Source of the DNA: Sphaerosporella brunnea
Taxonomy: Eukaryota; Ascomycota; Pezizomycetes; Pezizales; Pyronemataceae
Reading direction: 5' to 3'
Length of the DNA stretch: 64,000 bases
NCBI GenBank assembly: GCA_008704415.1
Contig: VXIS01000188.1
Span: 1-64,000 of the forward strand
The notes under the pieces were generated by a model, which did not search any database, was not told the origin of the DNA, and saw nothing but the letters and a program-made list of their open reading frames with translations. Positions 1-12,557 of the stretch are shown piece by piece (position 1 is the stretch's first letter; every line of letters starts with the position of its first letter). The position numbers were made by a program, and so were the translations under genes.

Positions 1-3000
1 TAACAAATCCACACCCCCACTAAACACAACCTCATCTCATCGCGTCCCATCCAACAAAAACTTCTACCTCCCAAGATTACGTACCAAAAGCTGCGTACCC
101 CAAACCCACCACTGGCAAAAAGAAGAAAATGACAGAAACAAAACCACACAAACAAACCAATCGTATAATCCGATACCACCACAAAGTGACCACACCACAA
201 AACCCTATGAAGATCCCACCCACTTTAAGCCATCATATGCTACCCCGCTCCCTACACCGTCCCATCCCCATTCTTCTCAGCTACAACCACCCCAACCTTC
301 CCAACTGCTCCCGTGCAATGCCCGTCCCACCAGCAACCCTGCGCACCCCCACAAAGCGCCACCCAGCAAACGTGTGCCAATCCCGTGACGTTGAGAGCGC
401 ACTGCGCCCAGGCCTCCCGCAGCGTGACCGCCAACCGAACCAGCACCGCCCTCGAACAACACCAGCCCCCCGCCGCTCCCCCATAAATCCCCAGTGCCTG
501 GGCACCACACAATCGTGTCCCCAACTCCCGTTCCCGCGCCGTCTGCTCCGCGTGCCAGCACGCGCAACCAGTCCGACGGGTGTGCCCGTGGCCAGTCGCC
601 AGCCGCGAATCGCGCGCCCACACCTGCCCCACACAGTTGTTGATTATGTCCAGCCGGTCAGCCGCCTGGCCTTAGCGTGCAAAACTAGCTCGACCGTCGT
701 GTACCAAGCCGGACCAGCTACACGCCGCGTAACAAACCCGTACGTACGGACCCCGCCGACCGAACCGGCGCCACAGCCACCAACCTCACGCCCGGCTGAC
801 AACCGTCAACGCCCCACGAGACGCGTAGATTTCTCCTGTGTCGGCTAATCCCGGCAGCGCCCCCGCCCCAATCAGCACCACGCACAGAAGACACCGCTTA
901 CGTCGGCCAGACTCACGCCGCGACACGCGGTCTGAGCAGGTAGCCCGGACACACCCGGGTAGCGGATCACCAGGAACCCGACCTATCCCCCGTGAGCCAG
1001 CAATGAAGCGTGCCAGCGGTGCGTGTGATGATCGTGTGGGCTGTAAACACGCCACGAGGAAGTCTTGTACCTGTTAGTTGTGTCGTGCGCATGCGTCCAC
1101 TCATATACACCAGCGCGCATACAATCGGAGAGTAACGTAGAGCAAGAGGGACGACTCACCAGAACACTGTGGCGTACACCCATGTACATTTCTGTATGAC
1201 AACATCCGCCCAGAAAAAAGCACCCGTCACTCAATCATGACTCTAACGGTGAAAAGGCCCGTGTTAGTGCCCACCCAAAGATCACTACATGACCGTCATC
1301 AGCAGCGGCTCGTGCGCATCCGGTCTATCGGGTTTTCTTCACCACACCAACTCAAGCCCACCACATCCCCCGCCGACCAAAGCACATGAACAATATCCAC
1401 GACCACCGACAGTACGCAACAAGCTCGGGAATTACGAGCCTTCTGCCCCAGCCCTTCGTGCGCAAGGCCGATGCTAGCCCAAAAGTTGGCGACGAGTAGC
1501 GTTGAAAGATGCAGCAGCGCATCCACTAGCTCGGTGGGTTAATCATGCAACGCGCCCCGAACCTCCAGCTCCATTATATACCGTGCCGGTGTGGGGTCCG
1601 GGTATGGCCGCCTTTCTTGGGCTGGCGCGGGTCATGATGACACAGGTTATTCGGCGCAAGCACCGTGAATCACGGCACGAACCCACGAATGGATCCCCAG
1701 AATATAATAGTCCATATCTCCCAGCGAAGCGTACTTGCGTCGCCAAGACCGCCACTGCCACAAACGACGGTTGCGCACACACAAAACTCCCACCGGCGCG
1801 ACTCAGCGTACCCGGAGAAACTGGCGCCCTAACACGGCTGACACGCCCAACAAAAACGCGCAACAGCATACACCAACGAAAAGCCGCAGTATACATCCTC
1901 GAAGGTTAGATTTTCTTCCAACCTTTGCGCCCGACCCACGGACGCGCCACAAGAAGCGTGCCCAGCCCGACAGCCGCCGACAGTGCCCTAGCACCAAACC
2001 CAAGCACATCAATAAACACAGGAAAGAGCGAATTTCCCCGTACTGGACATGAACGGCCCACAATGTGGCACCACAGCGAGGTCAACGCATCCGCGCAACC
2101 CACGACCACCCGGCGCGAGTAACAAGACAGCCATCCGTCATTCCCGTAGACTATCCTAACACTTGCCCCACAGCAGCAGGAAGAGCACCCGAAACCGCGA
2201 TCAGCGAGTAATAGTTGATGATCCATTGTACCTCGTTCGGACCGGACCCGCCGCATATGTAACTGCTCTCCAATCAGGGACAATCGCTATACACCATCCG
2301 CCGTGCACTGACAGGCTCCCCTACGTGAGCCCTCTCCCAGCTCTTGTCAAACGGCCCAACCAACCCCAGCCGGAAGAGGTAGAATTACCAAACAAACATA
2401 TCAAAAACGCCGCGCCGCCCCATCAAGGTCGAATCGCGCCAGCTCCCATGCCCGCCCTGGGCCATCGCATCGGTAGCCTGGATCCCCCTGCTCATACCAT
2501 CCTCCAATGAAAGACAGAGCCGCGTTTATCAAATTGTCGTGCTGCCGTCCGACAGCGGCGAGTCGCAACAGTCCTGACTTTTCCGTCGCCTCGCTCCACC
2601 AGGTCCGAACATCCGCCCATGGGACTTGTGTCCCTCCCCACGCGTCTCCATGTATACGCATCGGCGCCTTGCTGAGATGCCGCGTGCTACGTGCCATACA
2701 TGAGGTCCAGCCGGACTCCACGCGTGGCCCTCCATCTTGATATCCCAACTGTTCCCTCGCCGCTTAAGGAAATGCGAAGAAAAAAAATCTGGGCAGCTGG
2801 TTAGGACGGGGCTTTGCGGCAGCGGAGACCCACGTTTCCGATTTGAAATGGCTGCCGATGCTGGTTTATCGTTTCGAAGAAGTAATGAGCTAGCACCCAG
2901 TCGACTTCACACACAACCACAACTCCGACTCCCCAATCGCACCCACCGCCCTCTGTGTGTCCACTCCCTTTCGTGCCCCCTAAAGCTCACACCGAACCCC

Positions 3001-3930
3001 AAAGGCGGCATCGTGGCGCAGCCGAGACAGGTCATTGTGTGTGATAGATTTCCGATCTGCGGTGGCGGCCGCCGGAGCGAGGAGGGGCGGGTGCCTGTCC
3101 TGCAATATGTGACACACCCCGTGTTGCCGCGCATCAGCCCAAGATGGGACGTCGCCTCAACTCGGTTCACACTCCTGCTCACTATTCCTGGGCCTAACCG
3201 CCCAATGACCGGATCCAACAACAACACCGACGCAGGTTTTCGCGGCGCGGTATTTGCGTTTTTCTTAATCCCAATCCTCGCCACCTCCACGCAACAATGA
3301 CCTAGATTGTGCGATCACCACAACACTCCACCATCCCAGCCGGCGGATACGACCTACGCCATGCACTTGCACAAATCCATCGCTCACCATCATCAACAGG
3401 GGAAGGCAGACGAGTCTCTCCGTCGCCGTGGCCCGCCTTCCATACACCACACAGCCGATGCCTGCCAAGCACACAACTGCAACCCCACAACCCTCCCCCC
3501 AGCCGGTTGTACTGCCAAAAGACTAGCCAAGTCCGCTCCTCTTGCCGAACACCTCCATCCCGACATAGAACCACCACGCTGCTCAACGCGCGATAAAGGC
3601 CCCGGCAACGAAACAACCAAAGCAACCCTCGCCAACGTTCATAGAGGCGAACAATGGAACGGGCGGTGGCCGCCCAACATTCGCGGGACGGCAACTGACA
3701 ATAAGAAACCCTTAGGTGGTGGTCTGATCAGAGCCAGTACATCACCAGCATATACGATCTCCTCCACACACCAACCCGAAACCTGGCAGGGACGGAAAGG
3801 AAAACTGAGAGACGACCTCACTAGCTGTGCAAAAACCTCACCCCACCCCGACCCCACCAACCCCTGCAATCCGCCCGTCACCCGCCACTTGAGCCGGCCC
3901 CCAACCGCCCAATAGTCTACGCCCTGCAAC
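1..3930 (+). repeat. Degraded third copy of the MFS-transporter locus (same orientation as the right arm)
   Basis: This stretch aligns piecewise with about 7.87-10.96 kb. For example, 640-700 matches 8430-8485, 2165-2290 matches 9607-9725, and 2530-2620 matches 9895-9965. Single-base insertions, deletions and both transitions and transversions are scattered throughout, so every reading frame is broken. It holds no gene of its own; long frames here are chance. The strand is rich in A and C, as is the same strand of the right arm. The mutation pattern does not fit RIP, which gives only C-to-T/G-to-A changes. It fits raw long-read error or an extremely decayed duplicate. Confidence 0.7.
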
Positions 3931-4393
3931 ATACTTAGCGATTTCGCTTGTGCCCCTACGCCGTTCATCGTTCGCAGAACATAAGTTTCTCGGGATGTAG
4001 GTCGAACAAGCGAGCGTGACGAGCCCCCTCCATTGTGTCCAACCGCGTACACCCTCGAGGCCCCAGCGAGTGTGTGGTCTGCACGTTTGTGATGGCTGCG
4101 CCCCAAGCATACAGTGCTGCTCCGTATGCCCCTCGGGGGGCCATAATAAGTGGCCGCGTGTCTTTTGCGACTCTGCCTTCCCCGTCGTGGGTATTCCTTG
4201 CGCTGATGATGAGTGATGGTGACGAAGATTCAGCTGCCAGACAATGCCGCGCGAGCCGATCCTCACTGCGCGCTCGATCTGTGCCGCACAACTCTCGTCA
4301 CATCTGCGCGGACGTGGAGCGCAATACCATACAAGGCACAACCACCCAAAACGCGAACACAACACCACCTCCGAAGTTTAGTATGTGAGACTC
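3931..4393 (-). repeat. Turn-around point and noisy start of the inverted copy
   Basis: Near 3930 the alignment to the right arm switches strand. From there to 4393 the sequence matches the reverse complement of about 10533-10870, for example the stretch at 4158-4240 against 10620-10710, with many indels. At 4394 the match abruptly becomes exact. No gene is supported. Confidence 0.65.
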
Positions 4394-6322
4394 CGCTTGG
4401 GCAGGCCCAGAATAGAGCAGAGTAACGCTGAGCCCATCTGCATGCGCCACGGTACACAATTGCAGGAACCCCCCCCCCACATCCCGCTCATCTTCACCTG
4501 ATCTAACAACTCAGAACCATTCCAGCTCGATATCAACACATCTCTCGGCCGAACCTCGGCATCCGGCGGCCGCCACCGCCAGATCGGAATCATCAATGAC
4601 CTGTCTCGGCTGCGCCGATGCCGGGTGGTTACTTATGGCAAAGATGGACAACCAGAGCGGGGCAGCATGCTTTGAATCGACGGGCACTCCTTCTTCTTTC
4701 GCAACGATAACCAGCCATCGCTGCAGCCATCAAATCGGAAACGTGGGTTCTCCGCTGCCGCAAGCCGCCGTCCTAACCAGCTGCCCAGATTTTTTTTTCT
4801 TCGCATTTCCTTAAGCGGCGAGGAACATTTGCGATATCAAGATGCGAGATCCACGCGTGGAGTCCTGGCTGGACCTCAACAGCGGCACCAGCACGCCCGA
4901 ATCTCTCTCCAGAATGTCGTCTATGCGTATACAGACCGTGGAGCAATCCGCGGTGGACCTGGAGCAGGCGACGGAAAAGCTCAGGACTGTTGCCGACTCG
5001 CCGCTGTCGGACGGCAGCACGACGAATTTAAACCCCTATGAGGAGATGAGCAGGATCCCGCCGATGCCGATGGCCAGGGCGGCGGGACTGGCGATCACCT
5101 TGATGGGCGCCGCGTTTTTGAATGTTGGTATCTACCTCTTCCGCTGGGTGTTGGCCGTGCAAGACTGAGATGGGCGTAGACGCTGTCGGTGCAGGCGATG
5201 GTGATAGCGATGCCCTCGATTGGAGAGCAGTTACATATGCCGCCCGAACGGTACCAATGGATCATCACCTCCTACTCGCTGACGTTCGGCTGCTTCCTGC
5301 TGCTGTGGGGCAAGGTCGGGGATATCTACGGGAAGCGGATGGTGTTCTTGCTGGGCGGGGTGTGGGTTGCGTTGACCTCGCTGGCCACGGCGTTCAGTCC
5401 GACGGAAATCGCCTTTGATGTGCTGCGCGCGCTGTCGGGGCTGGGGGCGGCAGCGAACGTCCCCGCCGCGATCGGGATCCTGGGCACCTCGATCCCTCCG
5501 GGAAAGGTGAAGAACTACTCCTTCGCGATATACGCGGCGGGCGCGCCGTTAGGCGCCATCTCCGGGACGCTGATCGTGAGTTTTTGTCGCAACCGTCTTT
5601 GCGGTTCCTGCAGCGCGCTGACATATGTGGACAGGGCGGTCTGCTGACGCAATACGCTTCCTGGAAATGGATCTTCTACCTGGTGGCCATCGTGTCTGCC
5701 GTGATCACGGTCGCCGCATACTTCATCATCCCGCGCAGCAAAAAGGCGGCCAACCCGGACCCCACCGCACGGAAAATGACGCTGGACTGGTTCGGCGCGT
5801 TGCTGATAACCACCAGCCTGATCCTGCTCATCTTCACGCTCTCGCAAGGCAGCACGGGGCACAAGGGCTGGGAGAAGCCGTACATCCCGAGCCTGGTCCT
5901 GGTGTTCGTGATATTGTTCATGATCTTTGTCGGCTGGGAGTGGTGGCTGGAGAACAAGACCGAGCGCGAGCCGCTGATGCGGATGAGTATCTGGTGCCAC
6001 ACCGGCTTCACCATGAGCATGATAGTGACGGGCTTTTTCTGGGCGAGTTTCAACAACTACATGGTGTACGCCACATTCTTGTGCGTCTCCCTCTTTCTCT
6101 CTCTCTCCCGATGTATGCGCTGCGTATATGCTGACGCATCGCCACCACCAACAACAGCTACCAAGACTTCCTCGGGCTCAGCCCGATCAACACGACGCTG
6201 CGCTTCCTGCCCACGGGGATAGCCGGGTTCCTGATAACCGGGGTGTCCGGCTACCTGCTCAGCCGCGTGTCGGGGCAGTACATCCTGATGGTCGGCGTGA
6301 TCTGCACGACGCTCTCGTCGTG
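4394..6322 (+). repeat. Clean left arm of a large inverted repeat
   Basis: This block is the reverse complement of about 8600-10532. Coordinates map as x to 14920-x over 4480-6322. The only difference noticed is one base in a homopolymer (ten C at about 4469-4478 against eleven G at about 10442-10452). Such identity over 1.9 kb, flanked on both sides by heavily diverged sequence, is abnormal for a natural duplication. Confidence 0.85.
4842..6322 (+). CDS. MFS drug-type transporter, copy A, 3'-incomplete
   Basis: Partial gene of a major facilitator superfamily membrane transporter, probably a proton-coupled drug or metabolite exporter of DHA2-like type (inferred from family resemblance). Predicted exons are 4842-5123, 5180-5575, 5635-6080 and 6158-6322; the introns are 56, 59 and 77 bp with GT-AG ends, and the reading frame is kept across each. 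The polar N-terminal tail of about 85 residues is followed by the first transmembrane helix, split by intron 1. The loop 2-3 signature GKVGDIYGKR is present and several more helices follow. The protein loses homology at about 6322, where the sequence becomes noisy, so the last helices and the stop are missing. Identical to the minus-strand copy at 8415-10078. Confidence 0.75.
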
Positions 6323-8400
6323 TGCTGTACCTCAAACCCATGCCCCCACGTAACCGACCGACACAGCGTGACGAGCTGCGCGCGTCTGACATGTTGTGCG
6401 AACACGTCTGTGTGAGAGCCAAAGCGTAGCGAGTCGCAACGCGTCGTGATCGCGGCCTGGCGACGTGTAGCCGGCGGGCTGCCTGCGGAAGACGCGCCGC
6501 TGCAGTGAGTGCACTCCCGCAAAACCCGCTACCCCGGTGATGCAACGCGCCGCTGGTGGCGCAGGGTCGGTTGCGGTGGGGCATGCGGCGCCTTGGTAAA
6601 GGGTCTGCCTTGTCGTGTCCTGTGTGGTCAGGGATTATAGATTGGTTTTTTGTTTTTTTCTTTCTTGTCTTTCTTTGCCTGGTTTTTTGGGAGCGCATTT
6701 GTACAAATCAGGATGAAAAGTTGTTTTGGTGCGATGGGCACGCGCCACAAAATCTCCATATCGAACCCGAGGACATCACGGCACCGCCGCGTTGTGCTCT
6801 TTTAACCCTAGGTTCTCGCGATCCGAATGATGTACACCATAGGAACCGAAAGGGTGTCACACTAAAACACTTACCCTGCTGCCACATGCACCCTTCTCAC
6901 CTTCCCGTGCCCAACAGCCGGTGTATTCTAGAGAGCGAACAACCGACTACAAATCAATGGCCAGCTACTGAACGACATCTCGTGACGGAACACGCGCGGG
7001 CGGCGCCGGAAAACCAAATTCTAAACCTTAAGACTGGACCCTCAACAGCGATAAGAAGGAATAGCCCAGAGAACACGCACAGCAGCAGCCCAAAGCAGCG
7101 CCCCGGCCCAAACGAACCAGACAAAAAACCCAAAACAAAAGCGCACAAACATTACAGCACAAGAGCAGATACCACCCAGACCCTCGCCCAACCCCACGCC
7201 CAATCCCCAGCAACTCCCTCGACCAGCCCCCGCCCGAAACACAACATGTCCAACCTCAAGACACTTAAAGGCCTCTATCGCGACCACCTAGACACACCGA
7301 GTCCGACCGTCACTGTGCGCTCGCACGCCACTCTAGCGGTAGGAAATGAAAAATCGAAGAATCGGCGCCGTGCAAAACTATCCAGATGCGGATCCTACGC
7401 AAGGTATCAGATAAGGAACAGGTTGATGTGCATTTCCAAGGGCGTGTCTGGCAAGGCCAGACCACGCGCAGAGTGTCACAGGCCCGGCGAGCCAGCGACA
7501 GGCGGCACCACTCTCTCTCCGAGATATCCAATCGGTCAGCTCACTTACGTGGCTTCTCCCCAGGGTCTTGTATTAGGGGAGCCCGGCTGAGTCGCTGCTA
7601 GCGGCCACTACATCTGAGTAGTCAATTAGTAATATATCTATCCTCATCTCTCTCCCCACAAGTGCTCCCCCACCACGCGTTTCCCGTGCCACGTACAGCA
7701 TCCTAGTGAATGCCCATCGCCCCATTTGTATTTGTATTCTTCAGCTCTCCTAACACAACAACCGGCAGTGTCCCGGAACCGCTGCAATCCAAGAGCGACC
7801 GAATGTTTTATAACCTGTACACCCCTCTCCGTAAATAGTACACACTCCATACACCCATACCATCAAACACCAGCACCATCCAACACCTCATACCCTCATC
7901 TTTACATCCGTCCCATCCCACAACACACTAGTTCCATCCCGGATTTGCTACAACATGTCGTCCAAAAAACCAGGCAACCCACCACAAACCCTACAACTGA
8001 AGTCACTGCTTACTCCTCCTCCCATCACACCCAAATCTCCCACTCCCGTTCTTCGCGCAACGCCCCACCTTCCAACTGCTCTACCGTGCAGCCCCATACA
8101 ACCCGCAAACCGCCCCACAAGCGCCCACCAGCGGCCAGATCCCGACGTTTGGAGACCACCTGCGCGCGCCGCACGACAGCGCCAGAACCCAACACAGACA
8201 CCCACAACCGCAGCCATCTCGCGATCCGCGCACCCGCCCCGCCTACCCCACCAGTCATCCTTGCCACCGGGCACCCCACCACGCACAGCGCCGTTTACCC
8301 CAAGCCAGTGCTCGCCCACGGCACCAGCTCATCGTCGCGACGGCCCGTGGCCACATGCCGGCGCCCAGCCCAGTAGATCAGCCAGCACAGCACCCACCCA
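6323..8400. other. Noisy centre of the palindrome, no supported gene
   Basis: The predicted symmetry centre of the two arms is near 7460. A small imperfect hairpin lies at about 7442-7468, close to that point. The sequence to either side resembles the expected 3' part of the transporter gene only loosely and with many indels, for example 6541-6600 against the reverse complement of 8400-8470. No reading frame with protein-family resemblance was found. Confidence 0.5.
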
Positions 8401-8414
8401 CACCTACGACACCG

Positions 8415-10078
8415 CCCACCTGCCCCACCGTGTTGAAGATGCCGCCGGTCAGCGCCTGGTCCTTCAGCGGCATGCTCGACGTGGTGTACAGCGACAGGCA
8501 CGGGTACACCGTGTCGGCGCCGACGACGGCGAGCACCATCGCCGGCAGCCCGTACGCCCAGTACGTGGTCTCCGGCGGGATCGGCGCCGCCATCAGCACC
8601 GACGAGAGCGTCGTGCAGATCACGCCGACCATCAGGATGTACTGCCCCGACACGCGGCTGAGCAGGTAGCCGGACACCCCGGTTATCAGGAACCCGGCTA
8701 TCCCCGTGGGCAGGAAGCGCAGCGTCGTGTTGATCGGGCTGAGCCCGAGGAAGTCTTGGTAGCTGTTGTTGGTGGTGGCGATGCGTCAGCATATACGCAG
8801 CGCATACATCGGGAGAGAGAGAGAAAGAGGGAGACGCACAAGAATGTGGCGTACACCATGTAGTTGTTGAAACTCGCCCAGAAAAAGCCCGTCACTATCA
8901 TGCTCATGGTGAAGCCGGTGTGGCACCAGATACTCATCCGCATCAGCGGCTCGCGCTCGGTCTTGTTCTCCAGCCACCACTCCCAGCCGACAAAGATCAT
9001 GAACAATATCACGAACACCAGGACCAGGCTCGGGATGTACGGCTTCTCCCAGCCCTTGTGCCCCGTGCTGCCTTGCGAGAGCGTGAAGATGAGCAGGATC
9101 AGGCTGGTGGTTATCAGCAACGCGCCGAACCAGTCCAGCGTCATTTTCCGTGCGGTGGGGTCCGGGTTGGCCGCCTTTTTGCTGCGCGGGATGATGAAGT
9201 ATGCGGCGACCGTGATCACGGCAGACACGATGGCCACCAGGTAGAAGATCCATTTCCAGGAAGCGTATTGCGTCAGCAGACCGCCCTGTCCACATATGTC
9301 AGCGCGCTGCAGGAACCGCAAAGACGGTTGCGACAAAAACTCACGATCAGCGTCCCGGAGATGGCGCCTAACGGCGCGCCCGCCGCGTATATCGCGAAGG
9401 AGTAGTTCTTCACCTTTCCCGGAGGGATCGAGGTGCCCAGGATCCCGATCGCGGCGGGGACGTTCGCTGCCGCCCCCAGCCCCGACAGCGCGCGCAGCAC
9501 ATCAAAGGCGATTTCCGTCGGACTGAACGCCGTGGCCAGCGAGGTCAACGCAACCCACACCCCGCCCAGCAAGAACACCATCCGCTTCCCGTAGATATCC
9601 CCGACCTTGCCCCACAGCAGCAGGAAGCAGCCGAACGTCAGCGAGTAGGAGGTGATGATCCATTGGTACCGTTCGGGCGGCATATGTAACTGCTCTCCAA
9701 TCGAGGGCATCGCTATCACCATCGCCTGCACCGACAGCGTCTACGCCCATCTCAGTCTTGCACGGCCAACACCCAGCGGAAGAGGTAGATACCAACATTC
9801 AAAAACGCGGCGCCCATCAAGGTGATCGCCAGTCCCGCCGCCCTGGCCATCGGCATCGGCGGGATCCTGCTCATCTCCTCATAGGGGTTTAAATTCGTCG
9901 TGCTGCCGTCCGACAGCGGCGAGTCGGCAACAGTCCTGAGCTTTTCCGTCGCCTGCTCCAGGTCCACCGCGGATTGCTCCACGGTCTGTATACGCATAGA
10001 CGACATTCTGGAGAGAGATTCGGGCGTGCTGGTGCCGCTGTTGAGGTCCAGCCAGGACTCCACGCGTGGATCTCGCAT
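8415..10078 (-). CDS. MFS drug-type transporter, copy B, 3'-incomplete
   Basis: Mirror copy of the transporter at 4842-6322, with exons (minus strand) 10078-9797, 9740-9345, 9285-8840 and 8762-about 8415. The start is the ATG at 10078-10076; the polar N-terminus runs about 85 residues before the first helix. Motifs include WIITSYSL, GKVGDIYGKR and GALSGLGAAA-type packing after the drug-transporter pattern. This copy stays clean about 180 bp further than copy A, through the motif GIFNTVGQVG, then degenerates. The final helices and stop codon cannot be located. Integral membrane protein; no neighbouring pathway genes hint at a substrate. If the palindrome is an artefact, this is the one real copy. 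Confidence 0.8.
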
Positions 10079-10532
10079 CTTGATATCGCAAATGTTCCTC
10101 GCCGCTTAAGGAAATGCGAAGAAAAAAAAATCTGGGCAGCTGGTTAGGACGGCGGCTTGCGGCAGCGGAGAACCCACGTTTCCGATTTGATGGCTGCAGC
10201 GATGGCTGGTTATCGTTGCGAAAGAAGAAGGAGTGCCCGTCGATTCAAAGCATGCTGCCCCGCTCTGGTTGTCCATCTTTGCCATAAGTAACCACCCGGC
10301 ATCGGCGCAGCCGAGACAGGTCATTGATGATTCCGATCTGGCGGTGGCGGCCGCCGGATGCCGAGGTTCGGCCGAGAGATGTGTTGATATCGAGCTGGAA
10401 TGGTTCTGAGTTGTTAGATCAGGTGAAGATGAGCGGGATGTGGGGGGGGGGGTTCCTGCAATTGTGTACCGTGGCGCATGCAGATGGGCTCAGCGTTACT
10501 CTGCTCTATTCTGGGCCTGCCCAAGCGGATCC
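8600..10532 (-). repeat. Clean right arm of the large inverted repeat
   Basis: Reverse complement of 4394-6322. Unlike the left arm, the sequence continues clean and unique to the right of 10532 into ordinary flanking DNA. The right arm is therefore the natural anchor of the locus in the chromosome. Confidence 0.85.
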
Positions 10533-11814
10533 AACAAACCGGAGGGTTTTTCCGGGGGTTTGGTTTTTCTATATTTCGCCACTCCCGCAATGACGAGATT
10601 GTGCGTCACAGATCACAGAGCCGCGGATTCGCAGGCTGAATCTTCGTCACCATCATCATCATCATCGCAAATACCCACGACGGGGAAGGCAGAGTCGCAA
10701 ATAGACACGGCCACTTCTGGCGAGGGGAGCTGTCAGCTCTCGTGGCCGGCCGCCTGCATACCCGCAGCGATGCTTGCCAGCCACAACTGCAACCACCTCC
10801 CCCAGCCGGTTGGCAAAGCTCGTCCTCCTTGCGACTCTCCCGAGAAACATGCGCAACGATAAGGCCGGGACAGCAAATCGCAAAGTTGCAGGCGACATGG
10901 CGGGGGGCCGCCAATTCGGTGACGGCCGACAAGATGTGGTGGTGGTGGTGAGGTTGCACAGCAGCCGCACCAGCACCTCCTACCTGCAGGCCCGCACTCG
11001 CACGACAGTTGACATATCCCTCCCGCCCAGCCGAATACCGCCGCCATGGCCAGCTGCCTCGCAGAATGGAAACCCGTTGCTTTCTCTTGGTGTGCTCAGG
11101 CTGCTGGAGCTTCTAGACCAAGAGCTGCTGTGCGCGGGCAAAGCAATATTGGCACCACGTGATCGACTGCATCTCGCCCGAGAACGTGGCGGCGGAAAAA
11201 AAAAACTAACAAAGTGCTGGTATCGACCTGCCAACCTGGAGCACTATACATACACATTGGCAGCTGAATATAACTTGCCGACACAGCCGGGCCACAAATG
11301 GTGATGGTGATGATGATGATGCTGGCCGTGGGTAATGATTCACGAACAGCACGGGTGTTTTGTTGACTGCTGAATTCCGCACTGAGCTATGTAGCGCTTC
11401 AGCCAAGCAAAGCGTTGGCATCAGAATCAAACGCGGCGCTCCGATCTCAAGTAGTACGGCAGAGCTTGGAGCTTCTTTCCTGCGACCGATACCTCCGGCC
11501 AAAGCCAGCAGGTAAGCCCATCAAGCAAAAACGCAACTGCCAACGGCGGTTCCATCCGCAGAGCGACGGCCTCGGCGAACACGCAGAGACTACACCAGAA
11601 AGCCGGATCCGGTGGCGGTCGGTAGATGCTGTTTTTGCGGGACACCAATCGCGGCTGTGGCGTCGGAGGACGAGGAGACGGGTGTCCGGAATGGCTGCAT
11701 GCAGACAATAAATTTGATCCCCCCCCCCCCCTCCAAATGTCCAACGCCTGTGGCTCCGCACGAGTTCCGGGCGGCAGGAGGTGGCCACAATCTTTTCTCT
11801 TTTCTGTATACAAT
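10533..11814. other. Intergenic, no recognised gene
   Basis: The section to about 10960 is the clean version of 3190-3900. It contains short CAT/ATC triplet runs (about 10648-10668) and GTG runs (10936-10950), and no reading frame with family resemblance. The tract from 10960 to 11814 includes a C-run at 11718-11731 and nothing else notable. Confidence 0.6.
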
Positions 11815-11957
11815 TTGCGATTTCCTTGCTTTCCTTTCCTTGAGAGAGCCGCAGGTCCCAGTGGCTAAGGGGTAGCACAGTCCGTCTCTCCTCTTATACT
11901 TATATGCCATGATCGCATGCGGTCGAATGCGATATGATTAAAACAAAATCCGCACGA
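11815..11957 (+). mobile_element. 5'-truncated LINE 3' tail (copy 1)
   Basis: It matches the 3' untranslated end of the LINE at 25.5-26.1 kb, from the TTTCCTTGCTTTC stretch through to the terminal GATTAAAACAAAA. It carries the conserved stem-loop at 11911-11924 (stem GATCG/CGGTC, loop CATG). The sequence GTGGCTAAGGGGTAGCAC resembles a tRNA D-arm, but no complete tRNA can be folded. Confidence 0.6.
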
Positions 11958-12197
11958 GTTCTCGAGCGGCAGTACCAGGCCGTATGTACAATTCACAATT
12001 CACAATTCACAATGGAACACACATACACACACACACACTCCGCAAAAAAAGCGGGCCTGGCTGGCTGCAAACCCAACCACTGGAGCACAGTAACTCAGCT
12101 GGATGGATGATCGCCATAGTTCGCTGAGGAATGGTGCGGCGTGGGAAGTCGTGGCCGTGGACCGTCGGCTGTCCCGTCTGATTCCGCGTCGTTGTCT

Positions 12198-12545
12198 TCA
12201 CCGGTCGCAGCCGATGACTTCCCGTTGCTTCGGCAGCGGAGGCAGCGACATACCGGCTGCTGGGACTGCTGATGCAACGCAGAGCCGCGGCAGGCAGGCG
12301 ACTGGAGACCCAGCCATGTCCCCCGCTTTCATTTCGATATTGCCGCAACCACGCAGCGTCCCCGGTGGCGGCGCAACCGTCATGTCCGTTGACTTCAGCT
12401 GGAGGTAGCGAAAACCCATCCTCCTGCATTCTTCGGGTAGGTAAACCTCATCTTCCGGGTTGGGAAAAATTATGGTGGTGGCTTCATTGGGAATCACTCG
12501 TGTACCACCACCGCTGAGCAGAACATAGTCTCGATCGTTTGCCAC
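12198..12545 (-). CDS. Small hypothetical protein, doubtful
   Basis: A 115-residue frame starting MANDRDYVLL, reading away from the tRNA gene that begins 13 bp beyond its ATG on the other strand. The first 60 residues have a plausible fungal composition (charged, with prolines and no low complexity). A potential donor site before the VYLPEE stretch leaves the 3' half open to other splicing. I do not recognise the family, and no neighbour supports a role. It may be chance. Confidence 0.3.
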   Translation of the reverse strand: MANDRDYVLLSGGGTRVIPNEATTIIFPNPEDEVYLPEECRRMGFRYLQLKSTDMTVAPPPGTLRGCGNIEMKAGDMAGSPVACLPRLCVASAVPAAGMSLPPLPKQREVIGCDR

Positions 12546-12557
12546 CTGGTATCCTCA

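Noticed and set aside
1..3930. RIP-mutated ancient duplicate
   Set aside because: Differences from the clean copy include frequent indels and transversions, not the directional C-to-T/G-to-A changes of RIP.
129..4368. Many open frames of 60-240 codons in the first 4.4 kb
   Set aside because: They lie in indel-ridden copies of the transporter locus, show no protein-family similarity and disagree with the clean copy.
11855..11905. Second tRNA (Glu-like D-arm and anticodon-like sequence)
   Set aside because: No closing acceptor or T arm. The whole segment is shared with the LINE 3' tails at 26.0 and 63.7 kb.
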